This document shows, in pieces, positions 8,351 through 17,583 of a stretch of 64,000 nt of DNA. Both the position numbers and the translations under genes were made by a program. The stretch spans positions 62,001 to 126,000 of the forward strand of contig NZ_JABBNU010000006.1 in assembly GCF_012926615.1 (NCBI RefSeq). Reading direction: 5' to 3'. Within the stretch, counting starts at the first letter, position 1. Each line of letters begins with the position of its first letter. The notes beneath the pieces were generated by a model. That model ran no database searches. It was not told where the DNA came from and saw nothing but the letters and a program-made list of their open reading frames with translations. Source of the DNA: Marinigracilibium pacificum. Its GTDB lineage: Bacteria; Bacteroidota; Bacteroidia; Cytophagales; Cyclobacteriaceae.

Positions 8351-9677
8351 AATTTCTAGAAGGAGTAGAGCTTCTGTTATAATCTCTTGAAGGAGAAGAA
8401 CTTCTATTATAAGTTCCTGAATTTGTTGATCGCTGATAAGTTCTGTTTCTGTAATCAGAATTTGGAACTGATCTGCTAGTGTTATTATAATCTCTAGTCG
8501 ATGTATTTGTAGAACGAGTATAAGCACTTCTGTCAGATGTTCTACTTACATCTCTGTCTGCTGTGTATGAAGATCTGCTACTTGCAGCTGCCAAAGTTGT
8601 TCTTCCGGCAGTGTATGAAGATCTTGTAGAAGTACTACGTGTTCTGGTAGCATCTCTGTCATACGAGTCTAATCTTGAATCTCTTGATGCAACAGTACGA
8701 GCATTTCTATTTGTAGTAGTTCTACTGTTAGTTGATGCAATTCTTGAATTTCTGCCTGTACTTGACTCAGAAACTCTGCCAGATGTCGAAGTTCTTGTTC
8801 TATTAGGGCTTACATTGTATCTGTCATTTGTACTTGTTGAACCACCTGGTCTTGATCCTACAACTCTTCTGTTTCCTACGTAATAATCTCCATTATTATA
8901 GCTGTAGTAACTATTTGATAATCCGGCATTGTATCCACACCAGTAACCATTGTTAAATCCGCGGTTATATGAATACCAGCTGTTGGAATATCCCCAGCCC
9001 CATCCCCATGATGGTCTGTTCCATGCACTATATCCATACCAAGGGTCATACCACGGATCGTAAAATCCTCCACCCCATCCATAGTATGGATTTCTCCAAG
9101 GGCGGTAATAATTACCCCAGCCCCAGCCAAATCCAAAAGATATATTGAAGTTCCATCCGGAACCACCATACCAATAAGGGTCATACCATGGATCGTAGAA
9201 CCCGCCATTGTATCTGTATCCAGTATTAGCGTAAGTAGTAGGTATATAATTGTTTACAATGATCGTTCTCGAACCATCTTGTAATATTTCCTGTGTTCTA
9301 CCGTTTGAATTATTATATTGAGTAACCTGCTCTTGATTATTATAAGAGTTTACATTCAGGTTTGAGTCAGTGTTTCTATAATACTCAGGTTCATCAGTAT
9401 TAGCATTGGTTACAACCTCGTTAGTATATCGGCTAAGATAGTCAGGGTTGATTTGTGTTGTTGATGTTTGCTCAGTATTTGTAGCCTGAAGAATTGAATA
9501 ATCAGGGCTTACCTTCTGACCTTCAGTTACCTGAGTAGTTGAAGTCTGTTTCTTGTCTTTCTTCTGCCTGTCTGCAGGAGTAAAGTACATATCATCTACC
9601 ACCTGTGCATTGACAGTTAGACCTGTCAATATGAAGGCAAGGATGAATAATCGTTTTGTTATAGTGTTCTGGTTCAT
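8121..9677 (-). CDS. exported low-complexity protein, W/Y/G-rich centre and Ser/Arg/Gly-rich tail
   Basis: 518 residues from the ATG at 9677-9675, chosen because it puts a good signal peptide (ITKRLFILAFILTGLTVNA) at the N-terminus; an ATG 4 codons upstream and another 17 codons upstream are possible. After a polar stretch comes a segment of roughly 120 residues dominated by Trp, Tyr, Gly, Pro and Asp (for example DPWYDPYWYGGSGW), then about 240 residues made almost entirely of Ser, Arg, Thr, Gly and Asn. I recognise no enzymatic domain. Similar proteins are annotated only as hypothetical, sometimes as 'vitellogenin II' by composition. The tail could be a flexible surface or matrix polymer; that is inference. 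It stands opposite proS with a 137-base gap. Confidence 0.75.
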   Translation of the reverse strand: MNQNTITKRLFILAFILTGLTVNAQVVDDMYFTPADRQKKDKKQTSTTQVTEGQKVSPDYSILQATNTEQTSTTQINPDYLSRYTNEVVTNANTDEPEYYRNTDSNLNVNSYNNQEQVTQYNNSNGRTQEILQDGSRTIIVNNYIPTTYANTGYRYNGGFYDPWYDPYWYGGSGWNFNISFGFGWGWGNYYRPWRNPYYGWGGGFYDPWYDPWYGYSAWNRPSWGWGWGYSNSWYSYNRGFNNGYWCGYNAGLSNSYYSYNNGDYYVGNRRVVGSRPGGSTSTNDRYNVSPNRTRTSTSGRVSESSTGRNSRIASTNSRTTTNRNARTVASRDSRLDSYDRDATRTRSTSTRSSYTAGRTTLAAASSRSSYTADRDVSRTSDRSAYTRSTNTSTRDYNNTSRSVPNSDYRNRTYQRSTNSGTYNRSSSPSRDYNRSSTPSRNYNSGGSSRSSGGSTYRSSGSSSRSSGGSYSSGSSSSRSSSSSRSSSYSSGSSRSSSGSSSRSSGGRSSSSRGGRGN

Positions 9678-9730
9678 AACTTTCCCCATTTTAAATTGAT
9701 TCCCATTAATATAAACGTTCCGACGCAATA

Positions 9731-9763
9731 TTGGATGAAATTATCCGGAAAGAATTATATTTG
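9731..9763 (+). promoter_or_regulatory. probable Bacteroidota-type promoter of proS
   Basis: TTG at 9731-9733 and TATATTTG at 9756-9763 (exact TAnnTTTG) are separated by 22 bases. The ProRS ATG follows 51 bases later. Confidence 0.55.
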
Positions 9764-9814
9764 CCGAAACAAAGTTACTTTGTAATATTCAAAACAAAAA
9801 ACGTACCAAACTTT

Positions 9815-11290
9815 ATGAGTAAAGCACTGCCAAAGCGAAGCGAAGATTATTCAGCATGGTATAATGAACTGGTTAAGCGAGCTGATCTGGCCGAAAACTC
9901 TGCTGTAAGAGGTTGTATGGTTATTAAACCATATGGTTTTTCGATATGGGAAAAAATGCAGCAAACGCTTGATAAGATGTTCAAAGATACCGGTCATACC
10001 AATGCTTATTTCCCGTTATTTATTCCCAAGTCTTATTTAAGCAAAGAAGCTGATCACGTTGAAGGGTTTGCTAAAGAATGTGCTGTAGTTACTCATTACA
10101 GATTAAAAAATGATGAGGATGGTAAAGGTGTTGTTGTTGATCCGGAAGCTAAGCTAGAAGAAGAACTTATTGTGCGCCCTACTTCTGAAACTGTAATTTG
10201 GAGTACATATAAAAATTGGGTTGAATCTTATCGTGACCTTCCAATATTGGTAAATCAGTGGGCAAATGTTGTTCGCTGGGAGATGAGAACAAGACTTTTC
10301 CTTCGTACTGCAGAATTTTTATGGCAGGAAGGTCATACTGCTCATGCTACAAAAGAAGAAGCAATTCAGGAAACTGAACAAATGATAAATGTTTATGCTG
10401 AATTCGTAGAAAACTTTATGGGTGTTCCTGTAATTAAAGGTATAAAGTCAGAAAATGAACGATTTGCCGGTGCTTTGGAAACTTACTGTATCGAAGCTTT
10501 AATGCAGGACGGTAAGGCACTACAGGCAGGTACAAGCCACTTTCTTGGACAGAATTTTGCAAAAGCATTTGATGTGAAATTTACAGGTAAGGATGGTAAG
10601 CTTGAGCATGTGTGGGGTACTAGCTGGGGTGTGAGTACTCGTTTAATGGGTGCATTAATTATGGCTCATAGTGATGATGACGGATTAGTACTTCCTCCAA
10701 ATCTTGCTCCGATACACGTGGTAATTGTTCCTGTTTATAAGAATGATGAGCAGTTACAGGCGATTTCTGAAAAGGCTAACGAAATAAAAAGTGCACTACA
10801 GGCAAAAGGCTATTCTGTGAAATTTGATGACAGAGATACACATAAGCCAGGATGGAAATTTGCTGAGTATGAATTAAAAGGTGTGCCATTACGTATTGCT
10901 ATCGGGCCTAGAGATCTTGAAAACGGAACTGTTGAACTAGCAAGAAGAGATACTAAAGAAAAAAATACTGTTGAGATAGAAGGTATTGAAAATAGAATAC
11001 CTGACTTATTGAATGAAATTCAAGACAGTATTTTTGAACGTGCCAGGAAATTCAGGGATGAAAACATCAGAGAAGCTAATTCTTATGATGAATTCAAACA
11101 AATTCTTGATGAAAATGCAGGTTTTGTTAGAGCTCATTGGGATGGTACTCCGGAAACTGAAGAGAAAATCAAGAATGAGACTAAGGCAACTATCAGATGT
11201 ATACCTTTAAATAACGAGTTGGAAGAAGGTAAATGTATTTATTCAGGCAAACCAAGTAAGCAGCGAGTTATTTTTGCAAGGGCTTATTAG
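9815..11290 (+). CDS. proS: prolyl-tRNA synthetase (archaeal/eukaryal-type ProRS)
   Basis: Attaches proline to tRNA-Pro in the cytoplasm. The 491 residues match the short archaeal/eukaryal-type ProRS without the bacterial editing insert. Class II motifs are visible: motif 2 (around residues 148-175, [20 protein letters not shown]) and motif 3 ([16 protein letters not shown]), plus the anticodon-binding domain from about residue 300 and the extra C-terminal domain ending in Tyr. I start at the ATG at 9815 ([13 protein letters not shown]); the open frame upstream contains the predicted promoter and is not coding. It stands alone with its own terminator. Confidence 0.96.
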   Translation: MSKALPKRSEDYSAWYNELVKRADLAENSAVRGCMVIKPYGFSIWEKMQQTLDKMFKDTGHTNAYFPLFIPKSYLSKEADHVEGFAKECAVVTHYRLKNDEDGKGVVVDPEAKLEEELIVRPTSETVIWSTYKNWVESYRDLPILVNQWANVVRWEMRTRLFLRTAEFLWQEGHTAHATKEEAIQETEQMINVYAEFVENFMGVPVIKGIKSENERFAGALETYCIEALMQDGKALQAGTSHFLGQNFAKAFDVKFTGKDGKLEHVWGTSWGVSTRLMGALIMAHSDDDGLVLPPNLAPIHVVIVPVYKNDEQLQAISEKANEIKSALQAKGYSVKFDDRDTHKPGWKFAEYELKGVPLRIAIGPRDLENGTVELARRDTKEKNTVEIEGIENRIPDLLNEIQDSIFERARKFRDENIREANSYDEFKQILDENAGFVRAHWDGTPETEEKIKNETKATIRCIPLNNELEEGKCIYSGKPSKQRVIFARAY

Positions 11291-11317
11291 AACTGAACTA
11301 AAAATTTTGTAATATAG

Positions 11318-11343
11318 AGGCGACATTTTTGTCGCCTTTTTTA
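11318..11343 (+). terminator. intrinsic terminator after proS
   Basis: Stem AGGCGAC/GTCGCCT with a 6-base loop followed by six T residues. Confidence 0.85.
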
Positions 11344-11353
11344 TTGGGATTTA

Positions 11354-11382
11354 TTGACAAGATAGGTGATTGCCTATTTTAT
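11354..11382 (+). promoter_or_regulatory. possible promoter of nfeD-floA
   Basis: TTG at 11354-11356 and TATTTTAT at 11375-11382, an 18-base spacer, 25 bases before the nfeD ATG. The -7 part keeps TAnnTT but not the final TG, so support is modest. Confidence 0.3.
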
Positions 11383-11406
11383 TCTACTAATTAAAATTTC
11401 ATAACT

Positions 11407-11880
11407 ATGGCTGATTGGTTGCCAGTAATAATATTGATCTTGTTGGGCTTCGTGCTGGTTGCAGCAGAAATTATTTTCATTCCCGGAACAACCATTGTTG
11501 GCTTTCTTGGAATGGCTGTAATTGCTGCCGGAATTATTGTGGCATACAAAGATCATGGCGAAACTGCAGGACATGTTATATTGGGAAGTTCAATATTGAT
11601 TTTTACTGGTATGTGGGTGCTGGCATTTAAATTAAAAGTCTGGCAAAAGTTTTCAGTAAATTCCTCAGTTACTGGCAAAATTAAGAGTGAAGCAGATACC
11701 AAATTGGAAATTGGTCAGAAAGGCATGACTGTATCTGCATTAAGGCCTTCGGGTGAGGCTGAGTTTGATGGTGAAAGATATGAAGTTAACACCGTTGGAC
11801 AATTTCTTGAAAGTGGTAAAATGGTTGAGATTATCTCAATAGAAAAAGAAGGAAGAAAAGTAATAGTAAAGCAAATATAA
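11407..11880 (+). CDS. NfeD-family membrane protein
   Basis: 157 residues: two to three membrane helices in the first 80 residues, including FIPGTTIVGFLGM, followed by a soluble NfeD OB-fold domain (about 95-157) with GQKGMTVSALRPSGEAEFDG and a closing VEIISIEKEGRKVIVKQI. This is the short NfeD form without the protease domain. NfeD proteins accompany flotillin-like proteins and are thought to help organise membrane microdomains. The floA gene starts 24 bases downstream, which supports that partnership. Confidence 0.9.
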   Translation: MADWLPVIILILLGFVLVAAEIIFIPGTTIVGFLGMAVIAAGIIVAYKDHGETAGHVILGSSILIFTGMWVLAFKLKVWQKFSVNSSVTGKIKSEADTKLEIGQKGMTVSALRPSGEAEFDGERYEVNTVGQFLESGKMVEIISIEKEGRKVIVKQI

Positions 11881-11904
11881 GTACCTTTTAAAATTTAGAT
11901 TTTT

Positions 11905-12897
11905 ATGGATATAATGATTGTTATTTATGTCGTACTGGCAATCATCGGATTAATTTTATTTCTGATGTTCTTCCAGATCTTTGGATTATGGTTGTCAGCA
12001 CTTTTATCAAAGGTATATATTAACCTTTTTCAGTTATTTTTTATGAGGTTAAGAAAGGTGCCACCATCAGTAATTGTTAATGCGATGATTACATCGAGTA
12101 AGGCAGGGCTTTCAATAACTCGTGATGAACTTGAAGCTCATTATCTTGCTGGAGGTAACGTGCCTCAGGTAACTAATGCTTTGATTTCTGCTGATAAAGC
12201 AAATATTGCTCTTGATTTCCAGCAGGCTGCTGCAATAGACCTTGCTGGTAGAGATGTGTTTGATGCAGTTCAAACCTCAGTAAATCCAAAAGTAATCAAT
12301 ACACCTTCGGTAGCTGCAGTTGCAAAAGATGGTATTCAGTTAATAGCTAAGGCCAGAGTTACCGTAAGAGCTAATATTAAAAGGTTAGTTGGTGGTGCAG
12401 GTGAAGAAACTATTCTTGCTAGGGTTGGTGAAGGTATTGTAACTTCAATTGGTTCTGCGAAAACTCACAAAGAAGTTCTTGAAAATCCTGATAATATTTC
12501 AAAGCTTGTTTTGGAAAGAGGACTGGATGCAGGTACTGCATTTGAAATTTTATCTATTGATGTAGCTGATATTGATGTTGGAGATAACATTGGTGCTAAA
12601 TTACAGATTGACCAGGCTAATGCTGACCTTAAAGTTGCTGAAGCGAGAGCTGAGCAAAGAAGAGCTATGGCAGTAGCAGTAGAACAGGAGATGAAAGCTA
12701 AAGCTCAGGAAATGAAAGCCAGAGTAATTGAAGCTGAAGCCGAAGTGCCAAAAGCTATGGCTGAAGCATTCAGACAAGGAAATCTTGGAATTATGGATTT
12801 CTACAAAATGAAAAATATCGAAGCTGATACTGAAATGAGAAATTCAATCGCAGGTCCTGATGATAAAAAGAAGGATTCTGATAAAGATGAAGATTAA
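11905..12897 (+). CDS. floA: flotillin-like protein FloA
   Basis: 330 residues. An N-terminal membrane hairpin (residues 5-50) is followed by the SPFH/band-7-like region and a long Ala/Glu-rich coiled coil (about 225-295, with repeated KAEAEA-type patterns). Sequence blocks such as [39 protein letters not shown] and [20 protein letters not shown] are characteristic of the FloA/YqfA family. Flotillins scaffold membrane microdomains. The acidic and lysine-rich tail ([12 protein letters not shown]) is variable. The gene forms a unit with nfeD and ends at a bidirectional terminator. Confidence 0.95.
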   Translation: MDIMIVIYVVLAIIGLILFLMFFQIFGLWLSALLSKVYINLFQLFFMRLRKVPPSVIVNAMITSSKAGLSITRDELEAHYLAGGNVPQVTNALISADKANIALDFQQAAAIDLAGRDVFDAVQTSVNPKVINTPSVAAVAKDGIQLIAKARVTVRANIKRLVGGAGEETILARVGEGIVTSIGSAKTHKEVLENPDNISKLVLERGLDAGTAFEILSIDVADIDVGDNIGAKLQIDQANADLKVAEARAEQRRAMAVAVEQEMKAKAQEMKARVIEAEAEVPKAMAEAFRQGNLGIMDFYKMKNIEADTEMRNSIAGPDDKKKDSDKDED

Positions 12898-12913
12898 TAG
12901 AAACTCATTAAAC

Positions 12914-12949
12914 AAAAAATCCCTTCTGGCTTTCAGAAGGGATTTTTTT
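12914..12949. terminator. bidirectional intrinsic terminator
   Basis: A 15-base stem (AAAAAATCCCTTCTG with CAGAAGGGATTTTTT) and 5-base loop between the convergent floA and WG-repeat genes. Confidence 0.88.
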
Positions 12950-12950
12950 A

Positions 12951-15191
12951 TTACTGATATTTTGTAATTGACTCTTTCTTTTCTTTTCCAAGTGTCATTC
13001 CGACATATTGACCGTTTTGCTTATCGTAGTACAATTCATCATATAGGTCTGGAATGATGTTCATTCCATCTTCGTCGTATATACCCCACTTATTTCGTTT
13101 CATGACTTTATAACTATTGTTGTCTAAAGCAATGATCTTCTGGAACTTAGGGAATAATAGTTGGTTGCCTTCTGAATTAATAATGCCGTAGAGGCTTCCT
13201 CTTTTTACCTGGTAGTGATCTTTATTTGGCAACTCAGAAATTTCGTCATATTCACATGGGATAATTTCATTTCCTTTTCTGTCTATTAATCCCCATTTGC
13301 CTAATCTTTTAACCATGATGTGATTATTCACAGGTATTACCGTTTCATAGGCTGGTTGAATGACAATCTTTTCCAGAAGGTTGATAAATCCCCATCTGTT
13401 TAGGATTCTAACTGGTGCCATATTCTGAGAAAACAGGCCTACCGTATCATATCGGTTACTTATTCTTAACCTTTCTTCTTCATCAATATATCCCCACTGT
13501 CCTCCTATATTCACAGAGAAAAATCCATCTCTGAAACCACCAAACTCTTTAATTTCCTTATTAAGTTTTTTGTATTGCTCGCTCTTACTGTTTAAAAGGA
13601 ATCGACCATATTTTTCACTGAAAATATAAAACAATGAATCATTAATCGTCTGGATTTTATTAAATGAATACGGGAATAATCTTCTTCCATTTAATTTGTA
13701 TAGGTCTTTTACTTTTTCTGAGCTTTCTTCAATTATTCCGGCTTTATGGATAGATAACTTATTGCCAGTCTCAAATTGAATCCCGTCAATTAAATTATAA
13801 ACTCCATATTGCTGTTTTTTAGTGAAGATGAATGTATTATCATCAACCCGGTAAAGTGAAGAATAATATGGCATCAATGCCCATTCGCCTTCTCTGTTGA
13901 TTACTCCAAAAGTATCCTGATATTTTACTCTTGCCAGGTCACCTATGAAATGATCTCCATCTGCATATTTAATTTCAGTGATTTTATTACCGTTTTTATC
14001 CAGATATCCTTTCTTACCATTTTTTGAAACTATAAACCCTCCAAGTTTATTGATTTCTACTGAATCATACTTTTCAGAATTTATTGGTATTAGTCTTTCA
14101 TTTAGAATGATGTAAGTATTTTTATTGCCTGATTTTTTTGCACCTACAAAATACTTTCCTCCACTTTCAATATTATCGAAATTGAATTTAGATGAAAGAG
14201 ATAAGGACTTATCCGCTAATCCGTATTTATTGTTTTTCTTTAGTATAAGATAGGCCTTATTATCACTGAATAAGATTGAATCATACCAAATTTTGTTGGC
14301 GGGATTAAAGTCATTGTTTAACAACTGCCATTGATCACCGGAAGCAGCTATATAATTACTGTCATTTGGAATTGGAATCAATCGGTCATTCAGAAGTACT
14401 TTTTTCTCTTTGTTGTCATATCCGAGAATGTGGATACTGTTACTTTCTTTAAAAGTAATATTTGAGCCATCAAATTCGATTGATGTATAGATGAATTCTG
14501 ATAACGCAGTGCCATCAATATTTAAAATTCCCTTTTTTCCATCATGAACCCCTACAAGTATATGTTGATTTAAAGTTTCAATCTTGTCGAATGCAGCTGA
14601 TGTTGGTTTGCCTAGTTCCAGGTTATAGCAATAGTATGAATTTCCATCCTCAGATAATATGTATTTGTTTTCACTGATACTATGGATAGACTCATATTTA
14701 AATGAAAGAAGAATTTTTCCTTTTTTATCTACCAATCCTTTAACCTGTTTACCATTTATCCACTTGGTAGCGATAAGGTATTTGTCTGTAGGTTCAAGAA
14801 AATTATAAGTAAAAGGTATGTATTCTTTACCTTTTATATTAATTAGCCCGAATGTAGTTTCTGATTGATTGTTAGGTTTTGCAGCTATGAAAAGGTCATC
14901 AAAGATTGGGTAAAGAGAATAATAAACAGGATCAGGAACCTCGGGATTTTCTATTTCAAGAATTCCCCAGCGGCTGTTTTTTTTGTATCCCAAATATTTG
15001 TCCTCAACAACTTCCGTAGAACCATCACTCCATCCAAGCTTTTCGTAGTGTGCGGGTACAATAATTTTTCCTTCGGTTGTTTTAAGGCCCTCTTTTCCGT
15101 CTTTTTTAAAAATTTTATAATTAGCAAAAATGACAGAATTACCGAAAGTCAGTAGGACAATCGGTAATAAAAATGCTTTCCAGTACGACAT
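12951..15191 (-). CDS. exported WG-repeat protein
   Basis: 746 residues from the ATG at 15191-15189, which gives a signal peptide (MSYWKAFLLPIVLLTFG...). The rest is a chain of about 14 WG/KWG-type repeats of roughly 45-50 residues, for example GKWGLIDRKGNEIIPCEYDE and NKWGIYDEDGMNIIPDLYDE; some central copies have lost the Trp. WG repeats form beta structures of unknown function, often on exported proteins. It follows hemA by 10 bases and so probably shares its transcript, although no metabolic link with haem synthesis is apparent. Seven extra codons or more upstream are open but lie inside hemA. Confidence 0.82.
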   Translation of the reverse strand: MSYWKAFLLPIVLLTFGNSVIFANYKIFKKDGKEGLKTTEGKIIVPAHYEKLGWSDGSTEVVEDKYLGYKKNSRWGILEIENPEVPDPVYYSLYPIFDDLFIAAKPNNQSETTFGLINIKGKEYIPFTYNFLEPTDKYLIATKWINGKQVKGLVDKKGKILLSFKYESIHSISENKYILSEDGNSYYCYNLELGKPTSAAFDKIETLNQHILVGVHDGKKGILNIDGTALSEFIYTSIEFDGSNITFKESNSIHILGYDNKEKKVLLNDRLIPIPNDSNYIAASGDQWQLLNNDFNPANKIWYDSILFSDNKAYLILKKNNKYGLADKSLSLSSKFNFDNIESGGKYFVGAKKSGNKNTYIILNERLIPINSEKYDSVEINKLGGFIVSKNGKKGYLDKNGNKITEIKYADGDHFIGDLARVKYQDTFGVINREGEWALMPYYSSLYRVDDNTFIFTKKQQYGVYNLIDGIQFETGNKLSIHKAGIIEESSEKVKDLYKLNGRRLFPYSFNKIQTINDSLFYIFSEKYGRFLLNSKSEQYKKLNKEIKEFGGFRDGFFSVNIGGQWGYIDEEERLRISNRYDTVGLFSQNMAPVRILNRWGFINLLEKIVIQPAYETVIPVNNHIMVKRLGKWGLIDRKGNEIIPCEYDEISELPNKDHYQVKRGSLYGIINSEGNQLLFPKFQKIIALDNNSYKVMKRNKWGIYDEDGMNIIPDLYDELYYDKQNGQYVGMTLGKEKKESITKYQ

Positions 15192-15201
15192 TAAAAAAAA
15201 T

Positions 15202-16470
15202 CTATTTAAAGTTCTTCTGTTCTTCTTTCTCCAGATTAAAAAGATCATTCAACACATCAATTAGCGTATCGGCTTCACCTCTTTTACAAGCCGCTTTAAG
15301 CTGGATCACCGGAAGCTTGATGATTTTTTGCATCATGCTTTTTGTGATCTGCTCCGCTATTTTCATCTCCTCATCAGAAGCTTTTTTAAGGTAACGGGCA
15401 AGTTCTTCTTTTCTTATCTCCTCAAGGGCATTCTTGAATTTTTTGATAGTAGGAGATACGATCATTTCTTTCGCCCAGTCATTAAATTCAGCAATGCTTT
15501 CCTTTATAATTTCTTCAACCAACGGAATAGCTTCGAGCCTTCTTTCTAAAGCTTTACTTGCTTTGGATTGGATATCATCGATACCATATACCATGCATCC
15601 CGGGGTGTTGTCAATTTTGGTGTCAATACTTCTTGGAACTGATAAGTCTATGAAGTACTTGGCAATTACTGAATTATGTATCATGCCTGTGTTGATAATT
15701 GGCTCATTTGCACTAACCGAACTAACAACGATTTGTGCTTTATCAACTAATTCCGGCAGTTTTTCTATAGGCTCACAAGAAAATCCACATTCAAGTGCCA
15801 TGTCATCGGCTTTAGATTTTGTTCTATTAACAAGAACAACCTCGCAATCTGTAATACCAGCTAAGTTTCTGCATACATCGATTCCGATTTCACCTAGTCC
15901 AACAACTAAAATTGTCGGATTTACCATTGTTTTCTTTAAATCTACAACAAGTTCACTTGAAGCATAAGAAACACTGGCAGCACCATCTCTAAATGGAGTT
16001 TCCTGAACTACTCTTTTATTTGTAAAAAATATAGTATGCATTAATCTATGAAGAAAAGGTCCTGCCATTTCTTCATCAGCACACCATTGGTAGGCACGTT
16101 TTACCTGATTTGAAATTTGAATATCTCCAACAACCTGTGCTTCCAGACCCATGGATACTCTGAATAATCTTTCAACTGCGTTATCACCACCGTAAAATGA
16201 CTCAAAATAAGATGATAGATCTTCTGAATCAACCATTCCTTTTAGTAGTGAAAGCTCTGTTAGAATCTGATTATCAAAAGATTCATCAGATGAGTAGTAA
16301 AATTCAGTTCTATTACACGTCGATAGAATCAGAAAGTCTTCAGCTCTTGTGGTTTCTTTAAAACGAGCCAACAATTGCTTGATTTCACTTTCAGATAAAG
16401 CTACTTTCTCCCTTATTTCTAAAGGAGTGTTCTTGTATGATAACGCTAATGCCCTAAAATTTTTCACCAT
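15202..16470 (-). CDS. hemA: glutamyl-tRNA reductase
   Basis: Reduces glutamyl-tRNA to glutamate-1-semialdehyde, the first step of the C5 route to haem. The protein is 422 residues from the ATG at 16470-16468. The N-terminal catalytic domain has the nucleophile motif LSTCNRTEFYY (about residue 47), the NADPH-binding domain has VVGLGEIGIDVCRNL (about residue 183), and a helical dimerisation domain closes the protein. The WG-repeat gene follows after 10 bases. The residues upstream of the chosen ATG in the open frame do not resemble the family. Confidence 0.95.
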   Translation of the reverse strand: MVKNFRALALSYKNTPLEIREKVALSESEIKQLLARFKETTRAEDFLILSTCNRTEFYYSSDESFDNQILTELSLLKGMVDSEDLSSYFESFYGGDNAVERLFRVSMGLEAQVVGDIQISNQVKRAYQWCADEEMAGPFLHRLMHTIFFTNKRVVQETPFRDGAASVSYASSELVVDLKKTMVNPTILVVGLGEIGIDVCRNLAGITDCEVVLVNRTKSKADDMALECGFSCEPIEKLPELVDKAQIVVSSVSANEPIINTGMIHNSVIAKYFIDLSVPRSIDTKIDNTPGCMVYGIDDIQSKASKALERRLEAIPLVEEIIKESIAEFNDWAKEMIVSPTIKKFKNALEEIRKEELARYLKKASDEEMKIAEQITKSMMQKIIKLPVIQLKAACKRGEADTLIDVLNDLFNLEKEEQKNFK

Positions 16471-16612
16471 ATTCAAAAATACTACCAGCAAAGATACATT
16501 TCAATACGTAAAATCACTTAAATATGTACTAAAAACGCATAATTTATTTCAAATTTAAATAGATTTGCCTCACAACAGCTATCCCAATGGCTGAATTATA
16601 TCTTTATCAACC

Positions 16613-17539
16613 ATGAGATTTATCATTAACTTACTAAGAAAGTTATTATCATCGTTTTATTTCAATAGTCGTGAAGCATCCGGCTTTCTGCTCTTGTCTA
16701 TTCTACTCATTTCATATTGTTTTGTTTTGAAATGGGGAGATGTCTTATTTAAAGATAAGGGTTTTTATGTTGATTATCAATATGTTGCGTTTGATTCAGT
16801 TTCTTCAGATGTTTCAGCGTCTGATTTTGAGGCAAAGGTAAAAATGCCAGATATTGGTTCCTTAGATCCAAATAATGTGACTTTTGATGAATTAAAAATG
16901 ATTGGTTTTCCTGAAATTGAATCAAAGCGTTTGATTAAATACCGAAATAGCGGAGGGAAGTTTTATGATGTAAGTGATTTGAAGAAAATATACGGAGTTA
17001 ATGATTCGGTTTTCATGTCTGTCGAGAAATTTTTTGCTATTGAAAAATCTTCAAATAAACCTAAAAAACTAAATGAACCGGTTTTAGCTACCGTTAATAA
17101 TCAAGAATTTTCACGAGAAAAGAAATATAAAGAGCACTTAACCTCTTTTGATCTTAATACTGTTGACACTACTGGTTTAATGAAAATTAATGGGATAGGT
17201 TCAGTGCTTAGTAAAAGAATCATAAAGTACAGGAAATCACTTGGAGGATTTGTTTCTACAAATCAATTATATGAAGTATGGGGGCTAAAGCCAGCAGTGG
17301 TTGATCAATTGCTTATATATGGTAAAATTGAAGATGGTTTTACCCCGGAAAGAATTAATGTTAGCACAAGTTCGATTGACTCATTAGCATCTCATCCGTA
17401 TATTTCTTTTAAGGAGGCAAAATTGATTAAATCATTTTATGAATCTAATAGTCAGGGTTTTGAAAGAGGGAATCTTTACCGTATCTATGCAATTGATTCA
17501 GTTTCCATCACAAGGATTTTACCATACCTGACGTTTTAA
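16613..17539 (+). CDS. membrane-anchored ComEA-like protein with three helix-hairpin-helix regions
   Basis: 308 residues. A membrane segment at about residues 20-37 (ASGFLLLSILLISYCFVL) is followed by three HhH modules: residues 83-146 (with FPEIESKRLIKYRNSGGKF), 177-241 (INGIGSVLSKRIIKYRKSLGGF) and 246-308, the last being more diverged. ComEA-type HhH domains bind double-stranded DNA without sequence preference; ComEA itself pulls DNA in during natural transformation. Whether this protein works in uptake is not shown: no other competence genes are nearby. The helicase gene follows after 44 bases on the same strand. Confidence 0.85.
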   Translation: MRFIINLLRKLLSSFYFNSREASGFLLLSILLISYCFVLKWGDVLFKDKGFYVDYQYVAFDSVSSDVSASDFEAKVKMPDIGSLDPNNVTFDELKMIGFPEIESKRLIKYRNSGGKFYDVSDLKKIYGVNDSVFMSVEKFFAIEKSSNKPKKLNEPVLATVNNQEFSREKKYKEHLTSFDLNTVDTTGLMKINGIGSVLSKRIIKYRKSLGGFVSTNQLYEVWGLKPAVVDQLLIYGKIEDGFTPERINVSTSSIDSLASHPYISFKEAKLIKSFYESNSQGFERGNLYRIYAIDSVSITRILPYLTF

Positions 17540-17583
17540 TCATGTGATTTTGTTATTTTCGATTTTTTACTGATCATTAATAT

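Noticed and set aside
8093-8527. Leu/Ile/Glu-rich open frame on the minus strand
   Set aside because: Out-of-frame reading of the Ser/Arg/Gly codon repeat of the low-complexity gene; composition is an artefact.
8563-9208. Open frames on both strands inside the low-complexity gene (8563-8883 plus, 8876-9208 minus)
   Set aside because: Repetitive composition of the real gene gives stop-free alternate frames; neither has a plausible start or protein pattern.
9731-9814. Longer N-terminus for ProRS from a TTG
   Set aside because: Contains the predicted promoter; the family starts at [13 protein letters not shown].
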